This document shows, one piece after another, positions 1 to 11,231 of a stretch of 42,549 bases of DNA. A program made the translations under genes and the position numbers. Source of the stretch: an uncultured Gammaproteobacteria bacterium (lineage in GTDB: Bacteria > Pseudomonadota > Gammaproteobacteria > Arenicellales > Poriferihabitantaceae); NCBI GenBank assembly GCA_937992195.1, contig CALKKV010000027.1, forward strand, positions 1 through 42,549. The letters are read 5' to 3'. Within the stretch, counting starts at the first letter, position 1. Every line of letters starts with the position of its first letter. A model generated the notes under the pieces. It saw only the letters and a list, made by a program, of their open reading frames with translations. It had not been told where the DNA came from and made no database searches.

Positions 1-486
1 ATTTTGGTTGGATGCAATCAAAATAGAGATACACGCGATTTGGAAGAGTTCACGGAAGAAGCATTTAAAGATGCTGTTCCACAAGTTGAGCCATTGCCAG
101 CGCTACGGCCACAAGAAATTTTCGCTTATAACGCCTCGTCACTGACCGATCCGTTTGACCCTGAGAACCTCCAGGAGAAAGAGGAGCAGCTGCCGGTAGA
201 GGGTGGCGAAGAAGGACCAGATAGAAGCAGGCGAAAGGAGCCGCTAGAGCTATTTCCGCTAGATTCTCTGAAACTAGTCGGTGTGATGGAGCAAAATGGC
301 GAAAACTGGGCGGTTATTCGCTCTCCTGATTCGTCAGTACATCGAGTGAAAGCTGGAAACTATATGGGCCAAGACTTTGGCGAAATTGATGCTGTAGGGG
401 AGAATGCAGTTGAATTGATAGAATTAGTGCGTAATCCGGTCGGAAGATGGGAGAACAGAGAAGCATCGCTACTTTTAGTAGAATAA
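1..486 (+). CDS. pilP: Type IV pilus inner-membrane lipoprotein PilP (5' end outside window)
   Basis: The reading frame is open from the first base, so the start codon and most of the signal peptide lie upstream. The visible part begins with I-L-V-G-C, a lipobox whose Cys (bases 13-15) would be the lipidated first residue of the mature protein. The following 155 or so residues are acidic and proline-rich, then form a small beta domain containing L-x-L-V-G-V-M and V-K-x-G-x-Y-M-G, as in PilP. In known systems PilP joins the PilM-N-O inner-membrane platform to the PilQ secretin. Its position directly before pilQ supports the call. The remaining pil genes would lie to the left of the window. Confidence 0.9.
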   Translation: MLVGCNQNRDTRDLEEFTEEAFKDAVPQVEPLPALRPQEIFAYNASSLTDPFDPENLQEKEEQLPVEGGEEGPDRSRRKEPLELFPLDSLKLVGVMEQNGENWAVIRSPDSSVHRVKAGNYMGQDFGEIDAVGENAVELIELVRNPVGRWENREASLLLVE

Positions 487-645
487 TCATTAATTTGCAT
501 ATAGAATCTCGATATTCTATTAACTAATAACATAAACCATCCCGTTTACAGGTCGTAAATTCGTCTGTGTTGGGAGACGGTATCCACTTGGTTCTTAGAG
601 AGGAAGAAGTGGAATCCAGAGAAAAACGACCGGGTAGAGAAACTA
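487..645 (+). other. pilP-pilQ spacer with two possible RNA hairpins
   Basis: This 159 bp spacer is long for two genes that are usually close together. It holds two inverted repeats: CGTCT at 562-566 with AGACG at 575-579, and CCACTT at 584-589 with AAGTGG at 607-612. No T-run follows either one, so they do not look like intrinsic terminators. They may shape the pilQ leader. The pilQ ribosome binding site is weak (GAGA shortly before the ATG). Confidence 0.35.
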
Positions 646-3195
646 ATGAAATTTTCAGGAATTATCAAAAATAGCTTGATGGGGACAGTAGGCATTGGTG
701 CCTTTGCTGCATTAACCCTGTCACCAACCGTATACGGAGCTCAGCTTGAGTCTTTAGCGGTGTCAGGAAGTGAACTGCGCCAAATCGTTGATATCGGCTT
801 CGATGATTCGCCGCGTTATGAGATCACCGAGCTATCGGGTAACAACGGAATTAAACTGACGTTCCGTGACGCAACGATTGCTGGGGATTATCAACCACCT
901 GCGACTTTGGGGAATGGTTTAATTACTAGATTAGCAGCAAATCCTTCTGGCGCGGATACAGATATTGAAATTACGCTGGACTCTCCGTCCAAATACACTT
1001 TGTCGCAGTCTGAACAAGGTTACCAACTTGCCTTGATACCTCTGGCACGACAATCGACGCAAGCAGCTGGTTCTGGCGCCGCATCGCTGACACAACTCAA
1101 TTACTCTCGTGTTAGTGGTAATCGTGTGCAAATCGATCTCAATGCTTCAGGAGATCTTCCTGAGCCTGTGGTTTTCAGAACAGTTTCCCCTCCTCGAATT
1201 GCGCTTGATTTTTTCGGCGTCAAAAATACTTCAGGTAAGCAACTACACAAAGTTGGTATCGCTGCGGTTCAGTCGGTGGTGCTTGCGGAAGATGAAGAGA
1301 GGTTGCGAATGATCATCAATCTGGATAGTCCTTCTGACTATAGTATTGATGAAACACCAAACGGTCTGGCATTGACGATTTTGTCTGGTGCGACCGCGAG
1401 TTCTGGAGCGGCTAATTCAAGCAGTCAGCAACCGGTTAGTCGAACTGCCTCAACATTTGCGTTAAATGAAGGGGTCAAAGACCAACACGTGATCAATAAT
1501 ATTGATTTTCGAAGAACTCCTGGTGGCGCTGGTCGTGTCATCGTTAAACTTTCAAATTCGGAGTTGGCCGTAGATTTGCAGGAAATTAGTGGCGAAATTG
1601 TTGCAGTATTTCCGAATACAAGGCTTCCTTCTGAATTGGAGCAGCGACTTGACGTTACTGATTTTGCCACGCCTGTCTCAACAGTCGATAGTTTTGCTGA
1701 TGGCAGAGACGTTCGACTAGTGATTACGCCTGGCGGTCAGTACAAGCAGTCTTCGGTTCAATCGGGCGATACTTTAATCGTGGACATTGCACCTCTGAGC
1801 AAAGCCGAGGTTGAAGCTGAGAGGGTGGATGAGTTCGGTTATTCTGGCGAAAGACTCTCGCTAAATTTCCAACAAATTAGTGTAAGAGCCGCTCTTCAGG
1901 TAATTGCAGACTTTACCGGGTTAAACTTTGTTACTAGTGATGCGATCTCTGGTGATCTATCCCTACGTTTGAAAGATGTACCTTGGGATCAAGCGCTGGA
2001 TGTCATATTGCAGACCAAAGGTTTAGCGATGAGACAAAAAGGGAATGTCGTATGGGTTGCGCCCGCTGAAGAAATTGCCGCGAAAGAGCGTCAAGCGCTT
2101 GAAGCTAGACAAGAGGTTGGTGAGCTTGCGCCTCTCGTGAGCGAACTGATAGCAATAAGCTATGCGAAAGCGGAAGACGTTGCTGATATTTTGAAGTCAG
2201 TTAAAGCGGTTGAAACCGGAATAGAGCAGTCTGCTTTTGGAAGTGTTTCTCTGAGCGAAGTAAAGACAGAAGAAAATACGCTGCTTTCATCTCGAGGTAG
2301 CGTTAGTGTGGATGAGCGAACAAATTCGCTGCTGGTTCAAGACACAACACAGAAGCTGAAAGAAATTCGAGAGCTCATTTCCAAGCTTGATGTGCCTGTT
2401 AGACAGGTTCAGATTGAAACTCGTATCGTTTCGGCCAACGATGATTTCAGTAAGAACATCGGTGCCAGATTAGGCTATTCCACAATCACTCAAGATGCAG
2501 AAACGATTGGCGGAACGCAGTTAGGCGATGTATTTACTGGAGCAACTGTCGCTAGTAATGCTGATACACGACTAAACGGAACGCTCGACAACACAGATGC
2601 ATTAAGTGTGAACTTGCCTGCGGGAGGTATTGGTACTGACGCTGCTGCGTCATATGCCTTTAGTTTGGCGCGCCTCGGCTCTGGGGTGCTCAAACTTCTT
2701 GATCTGGAGCTTTCAGCCTTGCAAGCAGAAGGAAACGGGCGAATTATCGCTAATCCGAAGATTTTGACAACGGACAAGACCGAAGCAACCATTGAGCAAG
2801 GCCAGGAAAGATTACAGGTATTTGGTTCTGCTTTTGGTACTTCCGCAACGCAAGGTCAACGAGCGGTATTGAGTCTGACTGTAACTCCTCAGATCACACC
2901 TGACGACAAGATTACGCTTGATGTTGATATTACGAACGATTCGTTTGCCGGCGTTGACGATACTGTAAACACAAACCGTATCTCAACCCAGACGCTTCTC
3001 GAAAATGGAGAAACGGTAGTGATCGGCGGTATTTACTCCCAAGAGCAATCGAATTCTGTGTCTAAGGTACCTTTTCTTGGAGATATCCCATTCCTTGGGA
3101 ATTTGTTTAAAACAAGAGTCGCTAGAGACAACAGATCAGAGCTATTAATATTCTTAACGCCAAGAATTATTGATCCGTCACTGACTGTGCAATAA
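646..3195 (+). CDS. pilQ: Type IV pilus secretin PilQ
   Basis: PilQ forms the outer-membrane ring through which type IV pili pass. The 849-residue protein has an N-terminal signal peptide (hydrophobic stretch at about residues 12-31, ending near Y-G-A). AMIN-type beta domains, which bind peptidoglycan, occupy roughly residues 32-245. A further beta-rich stretch is followed by a STN/N0 domain at about 405-475 and an N1 domain. The secretin core runs to the C-terminus and ends with the typical VPFLGDIPFLGNLF segment and LLIFLTPRII. Length and domain order match full-length PilQ of Pseudomonas-like bacteria. A strong hairpin directly follows the stop codon. Confidence 0.96.
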   Translation: MKFSGIIKNSLMGTVGIGAFAALTLSPTVYGAQLESLAVSGSELRQIVDIGFDDSPRYEITELSGNNGIKLTFRDATIAGDYQPPATLGNGLITRLAANPSGADTDIEITLDSPSKYTLSQSEQGYQLALIPLARQSTQAAGSGAASLTQLNYSRVSGNRVQIDLNASGDLPEPVVFRTVSPPRIALDFFGVKNTSGKQLHKVGIAAVQSVVLAEDEERLRMIINLDSPSDYSIDETPNGLALTILSGATASSGAANSSSQQPVSRTASTFALNEGVKDQHVINNIDFRRTPGGAGRVIVKLSNSELAVDLQEISGEIVAVFPNTRLPSELEQRLDVTDFATPVSTVDSFADGRDVRLVITPGGQYKQSSVQSGDTLIVDIAPLSKAEVEAERVDEFGYSGERLSLNFQQISVRAALQVIADFTGLNFVTSDAISGDLSLRLKDVPWDQALDVILQTKGLAMRQKGNVVWVAPAEEIAAKERQALEARQEVGELAPLVSELIAISYAKAEDVADILKSVKAVETGIEQSAFGSVSLSEVKTEENTLLSSRGSVSVDERTNSLLVQDTTQKLKEIRELISKLDVPVRQVQIETRIVSANDDFSKNIGARLGYSTITQDAETIGGTQLGDVFTGATVASNADTRLNGTLDNTDALSVNLPAGGIGTDAAASYAFSLARLGSGVLKLLDLELSALQAEGNGRIIANPKILTTDKTEATIEQGQERLQVFGSAFGTSATQGQRAVLSLTVTPQITPDDKITLDVDITNDSFAGVDDTVNTNRISTQTLLENGETVVIGGIYSQEQSNSVSKVPFLGDIPFLGNLFKTRVARDNRSELLIFLTPRIIDPSLTVQ

Positions 3196-3217
3196 TACTT
3201 TGCTAAGTTAACTAGCT

Positions 3218-3249
3218 AAATCGCCGGGTAACACCCGGCGATTTTATTT
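3218..3249 (+). terminator. Perfect 12-bp stem-loop between pilQ and aroK
   Basis: Bases 3218-3229 and 3233-3244 are perfect reverse complements around a 3-base loop. The 3' arm runs into a T-rich stretch (ATTTTATTT). This has the form of an intrinsic terminator for the pilus operon. The aroK start codon begins at 3250, right after it, so the stem would also cover the usual ribosome binding site position of aroK on read-through transcripts. Confidence 0.8.
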
Positions 3250-3837
3250 ATGGTTTCGGAAAAACCCGTATTCCTTGTCGGTTTGATGGGGTCTGGTAAA
3301 ACCACTGTTGGAAAAAGACTATCTTCTTTTCTCGGCTACCAGTTTATAGATATTGATCAAGCTCTGATTGACCGAACTGGCGTCAGCATTGCTCATATCT
3401 TTGAAGTGGAAGGAGAAGAGGGGTTTCGTTGTCGGGAAACCAAGCTACTTGAAGAGCTGTCTGAAACGACACGTAGCGTTGTTTCTACCGGTGGGGGTAT
3501 TGTATTGCGTGATGAAAATATAGAGTTAATGCGTGAAACCGGGCATGTCATCTATCTGGATGTGCCTGAAAAAGTGCTTTGGTACAGATTAAAAGACTGC
3601 CAACACCGGCCATTATTACTGGTTGATAACCCGAGGCTCAAGCTGCAACAGCTGATCGTGGAGCGCGGCGCGAAATATGAGAAAGCTGCACATATTCGTA
3701 TTCAGATTGAGTCGGACTCTGCTGCGAAAAGCGCGCGGCGGATCCAGCGCGCTCTCGACTTATTACAAAACTCAAAAAATAAAGGTGCAGTGGCCGATCA
3801 GGCTGACCCATCTTCCATCCTTCCTAGGTCAGTATGA
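3250..3837 (+). CDS. aroK: Shikimate kinase
   Basis: It phosphorylates shikimate with ATP in the fifth step of the chorismate pathway. The P-loop GLMGSGKTT lies at residues 11-19, with the family D-I-D (FIDID) after it, the substrate-binding F-R-x-x-E-T and the STGGG motif. The ATG at 3250 is preferred because the protein then begins with a few residues before FLVG, as in homologues. It lacks a normal Shine-Dalgarno because a terminator-like stem sits directly upstream. The last 20 or so residues extend beyond the usual core. The stop overlaps the aroB start by four bases (ATGA), so the two are co-translated. Confidence 0.95.
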   Translation: MVSEKPVFLVGLMGSGKTTVGKRLSSFLGYQFIDIDQALIDRTGVSIAHIFEVEGEEGFRCRETKLLEELSETTRSVVSTGGGIVLRDENIELMRETGHVIYLDVPEKVLWYRLKDCQHRPLLLVDNPRLKLQQLIVERGAKYEKAAHIRIQIESDSAAKSARRIQRALDLLQNSKNKGAVADQADPSSILPRSV

Positions 3838-4916
3838 AAGAAGTTCATATCTCGCTTGGCGAGCGCAGTTACGATATCCACATTAATAGTCAACTATTAA
3901 CCGATAAGAAGTTATTGGCCTCTTATGCTGCAGGTAAGCAAGTGGTTGTGATTACAAATGAAACGGTGGCTCCTCTTTATTTGGATCAGGTGTCCGCTGC
4001 TTTCAGCGAGCACGAATTGCATACGATTGTGCTGAAAGATGGTGAAAGCACGAAAAATCTGGACACCTATAAAGAGATTATTGATTTTATGATTGGCGTT
4101 CCATGTGATCGTCTGAGTACGATTATTGCTCTAGGCGGCGGCGTAATTGGTGACCTTTCCGGTTTTGTGGCAGCAACCTACCAAAGAGGTATTTCGTTTG
4201 TCCAGATTCCAACGACATTGCTTGCGCAAGTGGACTCCTCGGTAGGTGGAAAAACAGGAGTAAATCATCCGTCAGGAAAAAACATGATTGGTGCATTTAA
4301 TCAGCCAAAGACGGTGATTGCTGATATTGATACTTTATTAACGCTTGATGATCGACAGTTTTCAGCGGGTATGGCGGAGGTGATAAAGTACGGTGCAATT
4401 CGCGATCTCGCGTTATTTCAGTGGTTAGAGACGAATATTACCGCTGTAATGCAAAAGGACGCTGAAGCAGTAGCACATATCATCAAACGATCCTGTGAAA
4501 ACAAGCGAGACATCGTTGAACAGGATGAGCAAGAACATGGTGTACGCGCGCTGCTCAATTTGGGTCACACCTTTGGTCATGCAATTGAAACCGCGACGCA
4601 TTATCAGCGATTTCTTCATGGCGAAGCGGTTTCTATTGGAATGGCCATGGCTGCAGACCTGTCGCTGCGGCTTGGCTGGATTGGACAAGAAGAATGTGAT
4701 CGTCTATCTGCGTTGCTGAAAAAAGCCGGATTGCCAGTAGAGCCTGTAAGCGGATTAGATCCGGCGGTTTTGCGTGAGCTCATGCAGGGAGATAAAAAGG
4801 TGTTAGATGGAACACTTCGTTTGATTTTAATGAAGGGCATTGGTGATTCCGTAATTGCTGAAAACGTCGATGGAGCATCAATTAATGCAACTCTGGAAGC
4901 ATTTACCTCGAACTAG
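3834..4916 (+). CDS. aroB: 3-dehydroquinate synthase
   Basis: AroB converts DAHP to 3-dehydroquinate using NAD and a bound divalent metal. The 360-residue length is typical. Visible family motifs include the NAD-binding GGGVIGDLSGFVAA, the PTTLLAQVDSSVGGKTGVN segment, and the metal-binding NLGHTFGHAIE and FLHGEAVSIGM histidines. It follows aroK with a four-base overlap, the common proteobacterial arrangement. Neither damX nor dam follows; about 240 bp of non-coding sequence separates it from gltB. Confidence 0.97.
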   Translation: MKEVHISLGERSYDIHINSQLLTDKKLLASYAAGKQVVVITNETVAPLYLDQVSAAFSEHELHTIVLKDGESTKNLDTYKEIIDFMIGVPCDRLSTIIALGGGVIGDLSGFVAATYQRGISFVQIPTTLLAQVDSSVGGKTGVNHPSGKNMIGAFNQPKTVIADIDTLLTLDDRQFSAGMAEVIKYGAIRDLALFQWLETNITAVMQKDAEAVAHIIKRSCENKRDIVEQDEQEHGVRALLNLGHTFGHAIETATHYQRFLHGEAVSIGMAMAADLSLRLGWIGQEECDRLSALLKKAGLPVEPVSGLDPAVLRELMQGDKKVLDGTLRLILMKGIGDSVIAENVDGASINATLEAFTSN

Positions 4917-5157
4917 CCAATCAGGTCGTTGCAGCTGCTCTGCTGTTAAATATGCGAATAAAATCAGGAGCTTGTCTCAGCGTTACCGATCGTAGCGATA
5001 TAGAATTAATTGCTATCCTCACTTATACTTAAGGGTTCGATCTATATTCCGTTTTGGCTGTAAAGCCGGCATATTAAAGCGGACAGTAAGCCCTGATGTA
5101 ACCAGACTGCGGTCAGATAAGAGTTGCACCAATAGGGCATCACTCTATGAGGTAACT

Positions 5158-8100
5158 ATGACAGCAGGGTCTTCCAATACCGTGCGAGGTCTCTATGACC
5201 CCCGATTTGAACATGATGCTTGTGGCGTTGGATTTATTGCCAATATTAAAGGCAAACAAAGCCACAGTATTGTCGTTGATGGGTTAAGAATTCTAGATAA
5301 CCTGACCCATAGAGGTGCTGTGGGTGCCGATCCTAAGGCGGGAGATGGTGCGGGCATGCTATTACAAATTTCGGATCGATTTTTTCGAAGAAATACCGAA
5401 TTTGATTTGCCTGAAAAAGGAAAGTACGCGATAGGCATGATCTTTCTTCCGCGGTCGGAAGCCGGACAAGCTGAAGTGAAAGGCGTAGTTGAGCGCTATA
5501 TTCTTACCGAAAATCAAACTCTATTGGGATGGCGTGACGTTCCCGTGAACAATGAGAATCTGGGTGAAAGTGTCAAACCGACTGAGCCGGTCATAAAACA
5601 GGTCTTCATCGAACAGAGTCAGAGTATAGAAAGTCAGAACGAATTTGAGCGTAAACTTTTTGTTATTCGCAAGCAAATTGAGAAACGTATCAATAGCTCG
5701 GATATAGATGGCAAGAGTGATTTTTACATTGCCACTATGTCGTCAAGAATTATTACCTACAAGGGTATGCTGCTTGCAGGTCAGGTTGGAGAGTTTTACC
5801 CTGATTTGTTGAGCGAAGATATGGAGTCCGCATTGTCTTTGGTTCATCAGCGTTTCTCTACCAATACTTTTCCCACCTGGGATCTCGCGCATCCTTTCAG
5901 AATGATTGCCCACAATGGCGAGATTAATACTTTAAGAGGCAATGCAAACTGGATGGCTGCTCGCAAGAGCACGATGTCATCTGCAATCCTCGGAGAGGAT
6001 CTGGATAAGGTTTGGCCGCTGATACCCGAGGGGCAGTCTGATTCTGCCGCATTTGATAATGCGCTAGAGCTGTTGCTTGCGGGTGGCTATAGTTTGTCAC
6101 ATGCAATGATGATGTTGATTCCAGAAGCCTGGAGCGGCAATGCGCAAATGGATGTAGGTCGTCGCGCGTTTTATGAATATCATGCCGCATTGATGGAGCC
6201 GTGGGATGGTCCTGCCGCCGTTGCGTTTACCGATGGCAGGCAAATAGGCGCAACGCTTGATCGGAACGGCCTGCGCCCTGCCAGATACCTGGTTACCAGT
6301 GAAGATACGGTTGTCATGGCGTCTGAGATGGGGGTTCTAGATATTCCGGAGAACAAGATTGTGCGAAAGTGGCGGTTACAGCCCGGAAAGATGCTGCTGA
6401 TTGATCTTGAGGAAGGTCGAATTATCGACGATGAGGAACTAAAGAACTCACTTGCTTCTTCGCATAACTACCAAGACTGGCTCGATCGCACGCAGATAAA
6501 GTTATCTGATTTGCGTCAGGCGGTTGGTGCAATGTCCCCCGATGAATCCACCTTGAAGCTGGCACAGCGGGCGTTTGGCTATAGCACCGAGGATATCAAG
6601 TTTTTACTCACCCCGATGGTGACTGGGGGGCAGGAAGCGACGGGTTCGATGGGAACAGATGTGCCGCCATCGGTAATGTCCAATAAGAGCAAACATCTTT
6701 CTACCTATTTTAAACAAAACTTCGCTCAGGTAACCAACCCGCCGATTGATCCAATTCGCGAAGAAATCGTGATGTCCTTGATGTCGTTAATTGGCCCAAA
6801 GCCAAATCTTCTTGGGCTTGAGGATGGCGGTAAGGATATGCGGTTATTTGTACCGCAACCGGTGCTGACAAATAACGAACTTGAGCGAGTGCGTCAGATT
6901 GAGGACTATACCAACGGGGCGTTTCGTACCAAAACTTTGAGTATCTGTTATCCGGCCAGCGCGGGACCAAAAGGTATGCGTGGTGCAATTCTCGCATTAT
7001 GCGAAAAAGCAGAATTGAGGGTGAAGCGTGGATACAACATTCTGATTCTTTCAGATCGTGACATGGACGCAGACCACATTGCGATCCCCTCACTGTTAGC
7101 AACGTCTGCTGTGCATCATCACTTGATCAAGCGTGGTTTGCGTACTGAGTCTGGCCTGGTTGTTGAAACAGGGGCGTGCCTAGAAGTGCATCACTTTGCG
7201 ACGTTGGCCGGCTATGGTGCGGAAGCGATCAATCCGTATGTTGCGTTCGACAGTATTAACTCAATGCTGCCAGTGCTTGAAGAGAAGTTGACGTTTGAGG
7301 AAGCCCAGCTTCGTTATATCAAAGCGGTTGGTAAAGGACTGAAGAAAGTCATGTCTAAGATGGGTATTTCTACATTTCAGTCTTATTGTGGCGCGCAAAT
7401 ATTCGATGCAATCGGATTGTCAACTCGATTTGTCGAGCAGTACTTTTTTGGTACCCACACTATGATTGAAGGTATTGGACTGGAACAGGTTGCCGCAGAA
7501 GCATTTAAAAAGCACTCCCAGGCCTATGACGAAAAATCCGGGACTATTCAGCTTGACGTTGGTGGCGAATATGCATATCGAGTGAATGGAGAATCCCACG
7601 TCTGGAATCCGGAAACAATTTCGAATCTGCAGCATGCAACGCGCAGTAACAATGCAAAAACCTTTGCCGAGTTCTCTAAGGCGATTGACGAGCAGGATAA
7701 ACGGTTTTTTAACTTGCGCGGTTTATTTGAATTTGATTGGGCAGAGAACCCGATACCGATCGAGCAGGTAGAGCCTGCCGCGGAAATCGTTAAACGATTC
7801 TCAACCGGAGCGATGTCCTTTGGCTCAATCTCCCACGAAGCACACTCGACGCTCGCTGTCGCAATGAACAGTATTGGCGGCAGGTCGAACACCGGTGAGG
7901 GTGGAGAAGAGGCAGCGCGTTTCAGTCCTTTACAAGACGGATCGCCGAATCCTCAGCGCTCTGCTATTAAGCAGATTGCGTCTGGTCGATTTGGCGTTAG
8001 CGCCGAGTACTTGGTGAATGCCGATGATTTGCAGATCAAAATGGCGCAAGGTGCGAAGCCCGGAGAAGGTGGTCAGCTGCCGGGCCACAAGGTTAACGCA

Positions 8101-9738
8101 CAGATCGCGGCGGTTCGTAACTCAACGCCAGGGGTTGGATTGATTTCGCCGCCGCCGCACCACGACATTTATTCCATAGAAGATCTTGCACAACTGATTC
8201 ATGATTTAAAAAATGTGAATCCAAAGGCAAGAGTTTCAGTGAAGCTGGTCTCTGAAGGTGGCGTTGGTACCGTGGCTGCCGGCGTATCTAAAGCTCATGC
8301 TGATCACGTTACGATCTCTGGTTTTGAGGGCGGCACTGGAGCAAGCCCGCTTACCTCGATAAAGCACGCGGGAATCCCATGGGAAATTGGCCTGGCGGAC
8401 ACCCACCAAACTCTGGTGCTGAATCGGCTGAGAGGACGGATCGCAGTGCAGGTAGACGGTGGCTTGCGCACCGGACGGGATGTGGCGATCGGTGCCTTGC
8501 TAGGAGCCGATGAATTTGGTTTTGCAACTGCACCTTTGATTGTTGAGGGCTGTATCATGATGCGAAAGTGTCATTTGAATACTTGTCCCGTTGGCGTTGC
8601 AACGCAAGATCCAGTATTGCGCAAGAAATTTAGTGGCAAGCCAGAACATGTGGTGAATTATTTTTTCTTTGTTGCAGAGGAGTTGAGACAGATTATGTCG
8701 AAACTCGGCTTTCGCACGCTCAATGAAATGATCGGTCAATCGAATCGAATTAATATGCGTAAAGCGATTAGCCATTGGAAAGCTCGTGGCCTTGATTATT
8801 CAAAAGTGCTCGCTCAGCCAGAAGCCGATGCTGAGACTGCGATCTACAATAGCGAAATCCAAGACCATGGTCTTGAAAAGGCGCTCGATCACACTTTAAT
8901 AGAAAAGTCTTGGAAGGCGCTGGAAAAAGGTGTGCCGGTAGAGATTAACACTGAAATTCGAAGTCTTAATCGATGTACCGGAGCGATGCTGTCGGGGCGA
9001 ATTGCAGAACGGTATGGAGCTAAAGGATTGCCGGAAGACACGATTGTTATCAACGCGACTGGAACGGCCGGACAATCATTTGGCGCTTGGGTTGCAAGAG
9101 GCGTGACCATTCGCTTGCAAGGAGAGGCGAATGACTATGTCGGAAAAGGTCTTTCCGGTGGACGTCTGGTGATCTACCCTCCCGCGGGGAGCGCAATTGG
9201 CGCGGCGTCCGAGAATATTATTGTTGGTAATACCGTGATGTATGGAGCGATTGAAGGCGAAGCGTATTTTAGCGGCGTTGCTGGCGAACGTTTTTGTGTC
9301 CGCAACTCAGGAGCCACTGCCGTAGTTGAAGGTGTTGGCGATCATGGCTGTGAGTATATGACCGGTGGTGTGGTTGTATGTCTTGGTGCTACTGGACGGA
9401 ATTTCGCGGCAGGAATGTCTGGCGGCATTGCTTATGTGCTCGATTCGGATGGTTCATTTGAAAGCAGCTGTAACCGAGAATTGGTAAATTTACAGCATGT
9501 TGAACAAGATCCAACCAATGTCGATATAGACGATATGTTGCAAGGAGACGAAACTCGATTGAAAACATTGATTGAAAAACACGCTCTTTATACTGGGAGT
9601 GCTATTGCTCAGATGATCCTGGAAGATTGGTCTTCCTGGTTGCCCAAATTTGTGAAAGTGATGCCGATCGATTATGAAAACGCGTTACTAAAGTTAAGGG
9701 AAGAAGCGATGCCAGGTTTGGAGGTGAGCAATGGGTAA
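5158..9738 (+). CDS. gltB: Glutamate synthase (NADPH) large subunit
   Basis: GltB transfers the amide of glutamine to 2-oxoglutarate, giving two glutamates, and works with GltD. The 1526-residue protein has a class II glutamine amidotransferase domain at the N-terminus. Its nucleophile is Cys22 in D-A-C-G-V-G-F, so the first 21 residues are a propeptide that is removed. The central domain, the FMN-binding synthase domain and the C-terminal GXGXG-repeat beta-helix follow. The 3Fe-4S cysteines are C1132, C1138 and C1143 ([15 protein letters not shown]). A GAGG ribosome binding site at 5149-5152 fixes the start. The 240 bp upstream has a TATACT hexamer at 5024-5029 but no matching -35. The gene overlaps gltD by eight bases. 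Confidence 0.98.
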   Translation: MTAGSSNTVRGLYDPRFEHDACGVGFIANIKGKQSHSIVVDGLRILDNLTHRGAVGADPKAGDGAGMLLQISDRFFRRNTEFDLPEKGKYAIGMIFLPRSEAGQAEVKGVVERYILTENQTLLGWRDVPVNNENLGESVKPTEPVIKQVFIEQSQSIESQNEFERKLFVIRKQIEKRINSSDIDGKSDFYIATMSSRIITYKGMLLAGQVGEFYPDLLSEDMESALSLVHQRFSTNTFPTWDLAHPFRMIAHNGEINTLRGNANWMAARKSTMSSAILGEDLDKVWPLIPEGQSDSAAFDNALELLLAGGYSLSHAMMMLIPEAWSGNAQMDVGRRAFYEYHAALMEPWDGPAAVAFTDGRQIGATLDRNGLRPARYLVTSEDTVVMASEMGVLDIPENKIVRKWRLQPGKMLLIDLEEGRIIDDEELKNSLASSHNYQDWLDRTQIKLSDLRQAVGAMSPDESTLKLAQRAFGYSTEDIKFLLTPMVTGGQEATGSMGTDVPPSVMSNKSKHLSTYFKQNFAQVTNPPIDPIREEIVMSLMSLIGPKPNLLGLEDGGKDMRLFVPQPVLTNNELERVRQIEDYTNGAFRTKTLSICYPASAGPKGMRGAILALCEKAELRVKRGYNILILSDRDMDADHIAIPSLLATSAVHHHLIKRGLRTESGLVVETGACLEVHHFATLAGYGAEAINPYVAFDSINSMLPVLEEKLTFEEAQLRYIKAVGKGLKKVMSKMGISTFQSYCGAQIFDAIGLSTRFVEQYFFGTHTMIEGIGLEQVAAEAFKKHSQAYDEKSGTIQLDVGGEYAYRVNGESHVWNPETISNLQHATRSNNAKTFAEFSKAIDEQDKRFFNLRGLFEFDWAENPIPIEQVEPAAEIVKRFSTGAMSFGSISHEAHSTLAVAMNSIGGRSNTGEGGEEAARFSPLQDGSPNPQRSAIKQIASGRFGVSAEYLVNADDLQIKMAQGAKPGEGGQLPGHKVNAQIAAVRNSTPGVGLISPPPHHDIYSIEDLAQLIHDLKNVNPKARVSVKLVSEGGVGTVAAGVSKAHADHVTISGFEGGTGASPLTSIKHAGIPWEIGLADTHQTLVLNRLRGRIAVQVDGGLRTGRDVAIGALLGADEFGFATAPLIVEGCIMMRKCHLNTCPVGVATQDPVLRKKFSGKPEHVVNYFFFVAEELRQIMSKLGFRTLNEMIGQSNRINMRKAISHWKARGLDYSKVLAQPEADAETAIYNSEIQDHGLEKALDHTLIEKSWKALEKGVPVEINTEIRSLNRCTGAMLSGRIAERYGAKGLPEDTIVINATGTAGQSFGAWVARGVTIRLQGEANDYVGKGLSGGRLVIYPPAGSAIGAASENIIVGNTVMYGAIEGEAYFSGVAGERFCVRNSGATAVVEGVGDHGCEYMTGGVVVCLGATGRNFAAGMSGGIAYVLDSDGSFESSCNRELVNLQHVEQDPTNVDIDDMLQGDETRLKTLIEKHALYTGSAIAQMILEDWSSWLPKFVKVMPIDYENALLKLREEAMPGLEVSNG

Positions 9739-11182
9739 AACCACAGGTTTTTTAGAGATTGAGAGAAAGGAACGGCATTACCTTCCCGTTGAAAAGCGCG
9801 TTAAGAATTATCAAGAGTTCGTTATTAATCTGGGAGATAAAGAGTTGCGCAATCAGGGGGCACGCTGCATGGATTGCGGTATTCCCTACTGCCATTCTGG
9901 CTGCCCGGTAAATAACCTGATCCCGGACTGGAATGATCTGGTGTATCAGAATGACTGGCGAGCTGCCAGCGAGAGATTGCATGCAACCAATAATTTTCCG
10001 GAGTTTACGGGTCGTGTTTGTCCCGCGCCTTGTGAAGCATCTTGTACGCTAAACATCGAAGACAATCCGGTTACCATCAAAACCATTGAGTACAGCATTG
10101 TTGAACGCGCTTGGAAAGAAGGCTGGATTCAGCCGCAGATTCCTCGCCACCGAAGCGGTAAACGTGTTGCTGTGATTGGCTCTGGTCCCGCTGGTTTGGC
10201 CTGTTCACAGCAGCTGGCTCGAGCCGGTCACAGTGTTTCTCTTTACGAAAAAAATGATCGCAGCGGTGGCTTGTTACGTTACGGCATTCCTGACTTTAAG
10301 CTGGATAAACAAATTATTAATCGCCGCATGGCGCAAATGAAAGCGGAAGGGGTGCGGTTTCATGCGAACACCCATATCGGTGTCGATTTGCCGACGAGCT
10401 ATCTGATCGAGAACTTTGACGCAGTGGTTTTATCAGGTGGCAGCGAAGTGCCTCGTGATTTACCGGTAGATGGCAGAGAGCTCAACGGCGTGCACTTTGC
10501 CATGGATTTCCTCAAAACTAATTCCATGCGTGTGCAAGGGAGCGAGGTTGATGAAGCCGATTTTATTTCAGCAAAAGATAAGCACGTAGTTGTAATCGGT
10601 GGTGGCGATACCGGCTCAGACTGTATTGGTACTTCGAACCGTCATGGTGCTGCTAGTATCACACAGATCGAGATTTTGTCGCAGCCTCCTGAGCGCGAAG
10701 ATAAAGCGATGACATGGCCAAACTGGCCGCATAAGTTGCGCACTTCTTCTTCCCATGAAGAGGGTTGTAGTCGACTTTGGGACGTGGTGACAAAAGAATT
10801 TATAGGGGATAGCGCAGGAAACTTGCAGTCGATCCGGTGCGTCAAAGTTGCCTGGAAAATGGTCGATGACAATTGGAAGATGGAAGAGATTCCTGGCTCT
10901 GAGTTCGAGCTCAAAGCAGAGCTCGTTACCTTGGCGATGGGGTTTGTACACCCGGTATATCAGGGGATGTTAGACGATCTGGATATCTCAGTAGACGGCC
11001 GAGGGAACATAGATGCGGCATTTGAAGGTGAGAAAGCTTTCAAAACGAATATAGACGGTGTGTTTGCTGCGGGTGATATGCGTCGAGGACAGTCATTGGT
11101 TGTATGGGCTATTCGCGAAGGTAGAGATTGCGCGGCGGCAGTTGATCGTTTTCTGCGTGCTAACAATAGCCTGCAAGACTAA
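9731..11182 (+). CDS. gltD: Glutamate synthase (NADPH) small subunit
   Basis: GltD oxidises NADPH on FAD and passes electrons through 4Fe-4S clusters to GltB. The N-terminal cluster-binding cysteines are visible (C46, C49, C54 and C58 in [14 protein letters not shown], then CPAPCEASC). The FAD-binding [19 protein letters not shown] and NADPH-binding [12 protein letters not shown] dinucleotide folds follow, and a C-terminal FAD contact lies at [16 protein letters not shown]. The length of 483 residues is typical. The start codon lies inside the end of gltB, with GGAGG upstream, which points to coupled translation. Confidence 0.97.
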   Translation: MGKTTGFLEIERKERHYLPVEKRVKNYQEFVINLGDKELRNQGARCMDCGIPYCHSGCPVNNLIPDWNDLVYQNDWRAASERLHATNNFPEFTGRVCPAPCEASCTLNIEDNPVTIKTIEYSIVERAWKEGWIQPQIPRHRSGKRVAVIGSGPAGLACSQQLARAGHSVSLYEKNDRSGGLLRYGIPDFKLDKQIINRRMAQMKAEGVRFHANTHIGVDLPTSYLIENFDAVVLSGGSEVPRDLPVDGRELNGVHFAMDFLKTNSMRVQGSEVDEADFISAKDKHVVVIGGGDTGSDCIGTSNRHGAASITQIEILSQPPEREDKAMTWPNWPHKLRTSSSHEEGCSRLWDVVTKEFIGDSAGNLQSIRCVKVAWKMVDDNWKMEEIPGSEFELKAELVTLAMGFVHPVYQGMLDDLDISVDGRGNIDAAFEGEKAFKTNIDGVFAAGDMRRGQSLVVWAIREGRDCAAAVDRFLRANNSLQD

Positions 11183-11231
11183 ACGACTACGCATTTAACC
11201 ATCATGTTTGACTAAATAAATAGAGAACTCA

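Noticed and set aside
5008..5029. Sigma-70 promoter TTGCTA with TATACT before gltB
   Set aside because: The two boxes are only eight bases apart, far too close for a normal promoter.
5193..9110. Several open frames on the minus strand inside gltB
   Set aside because: They follow the codon pattern of gltB in other frames, have no ribosome binding sites and resemble no protein I know.
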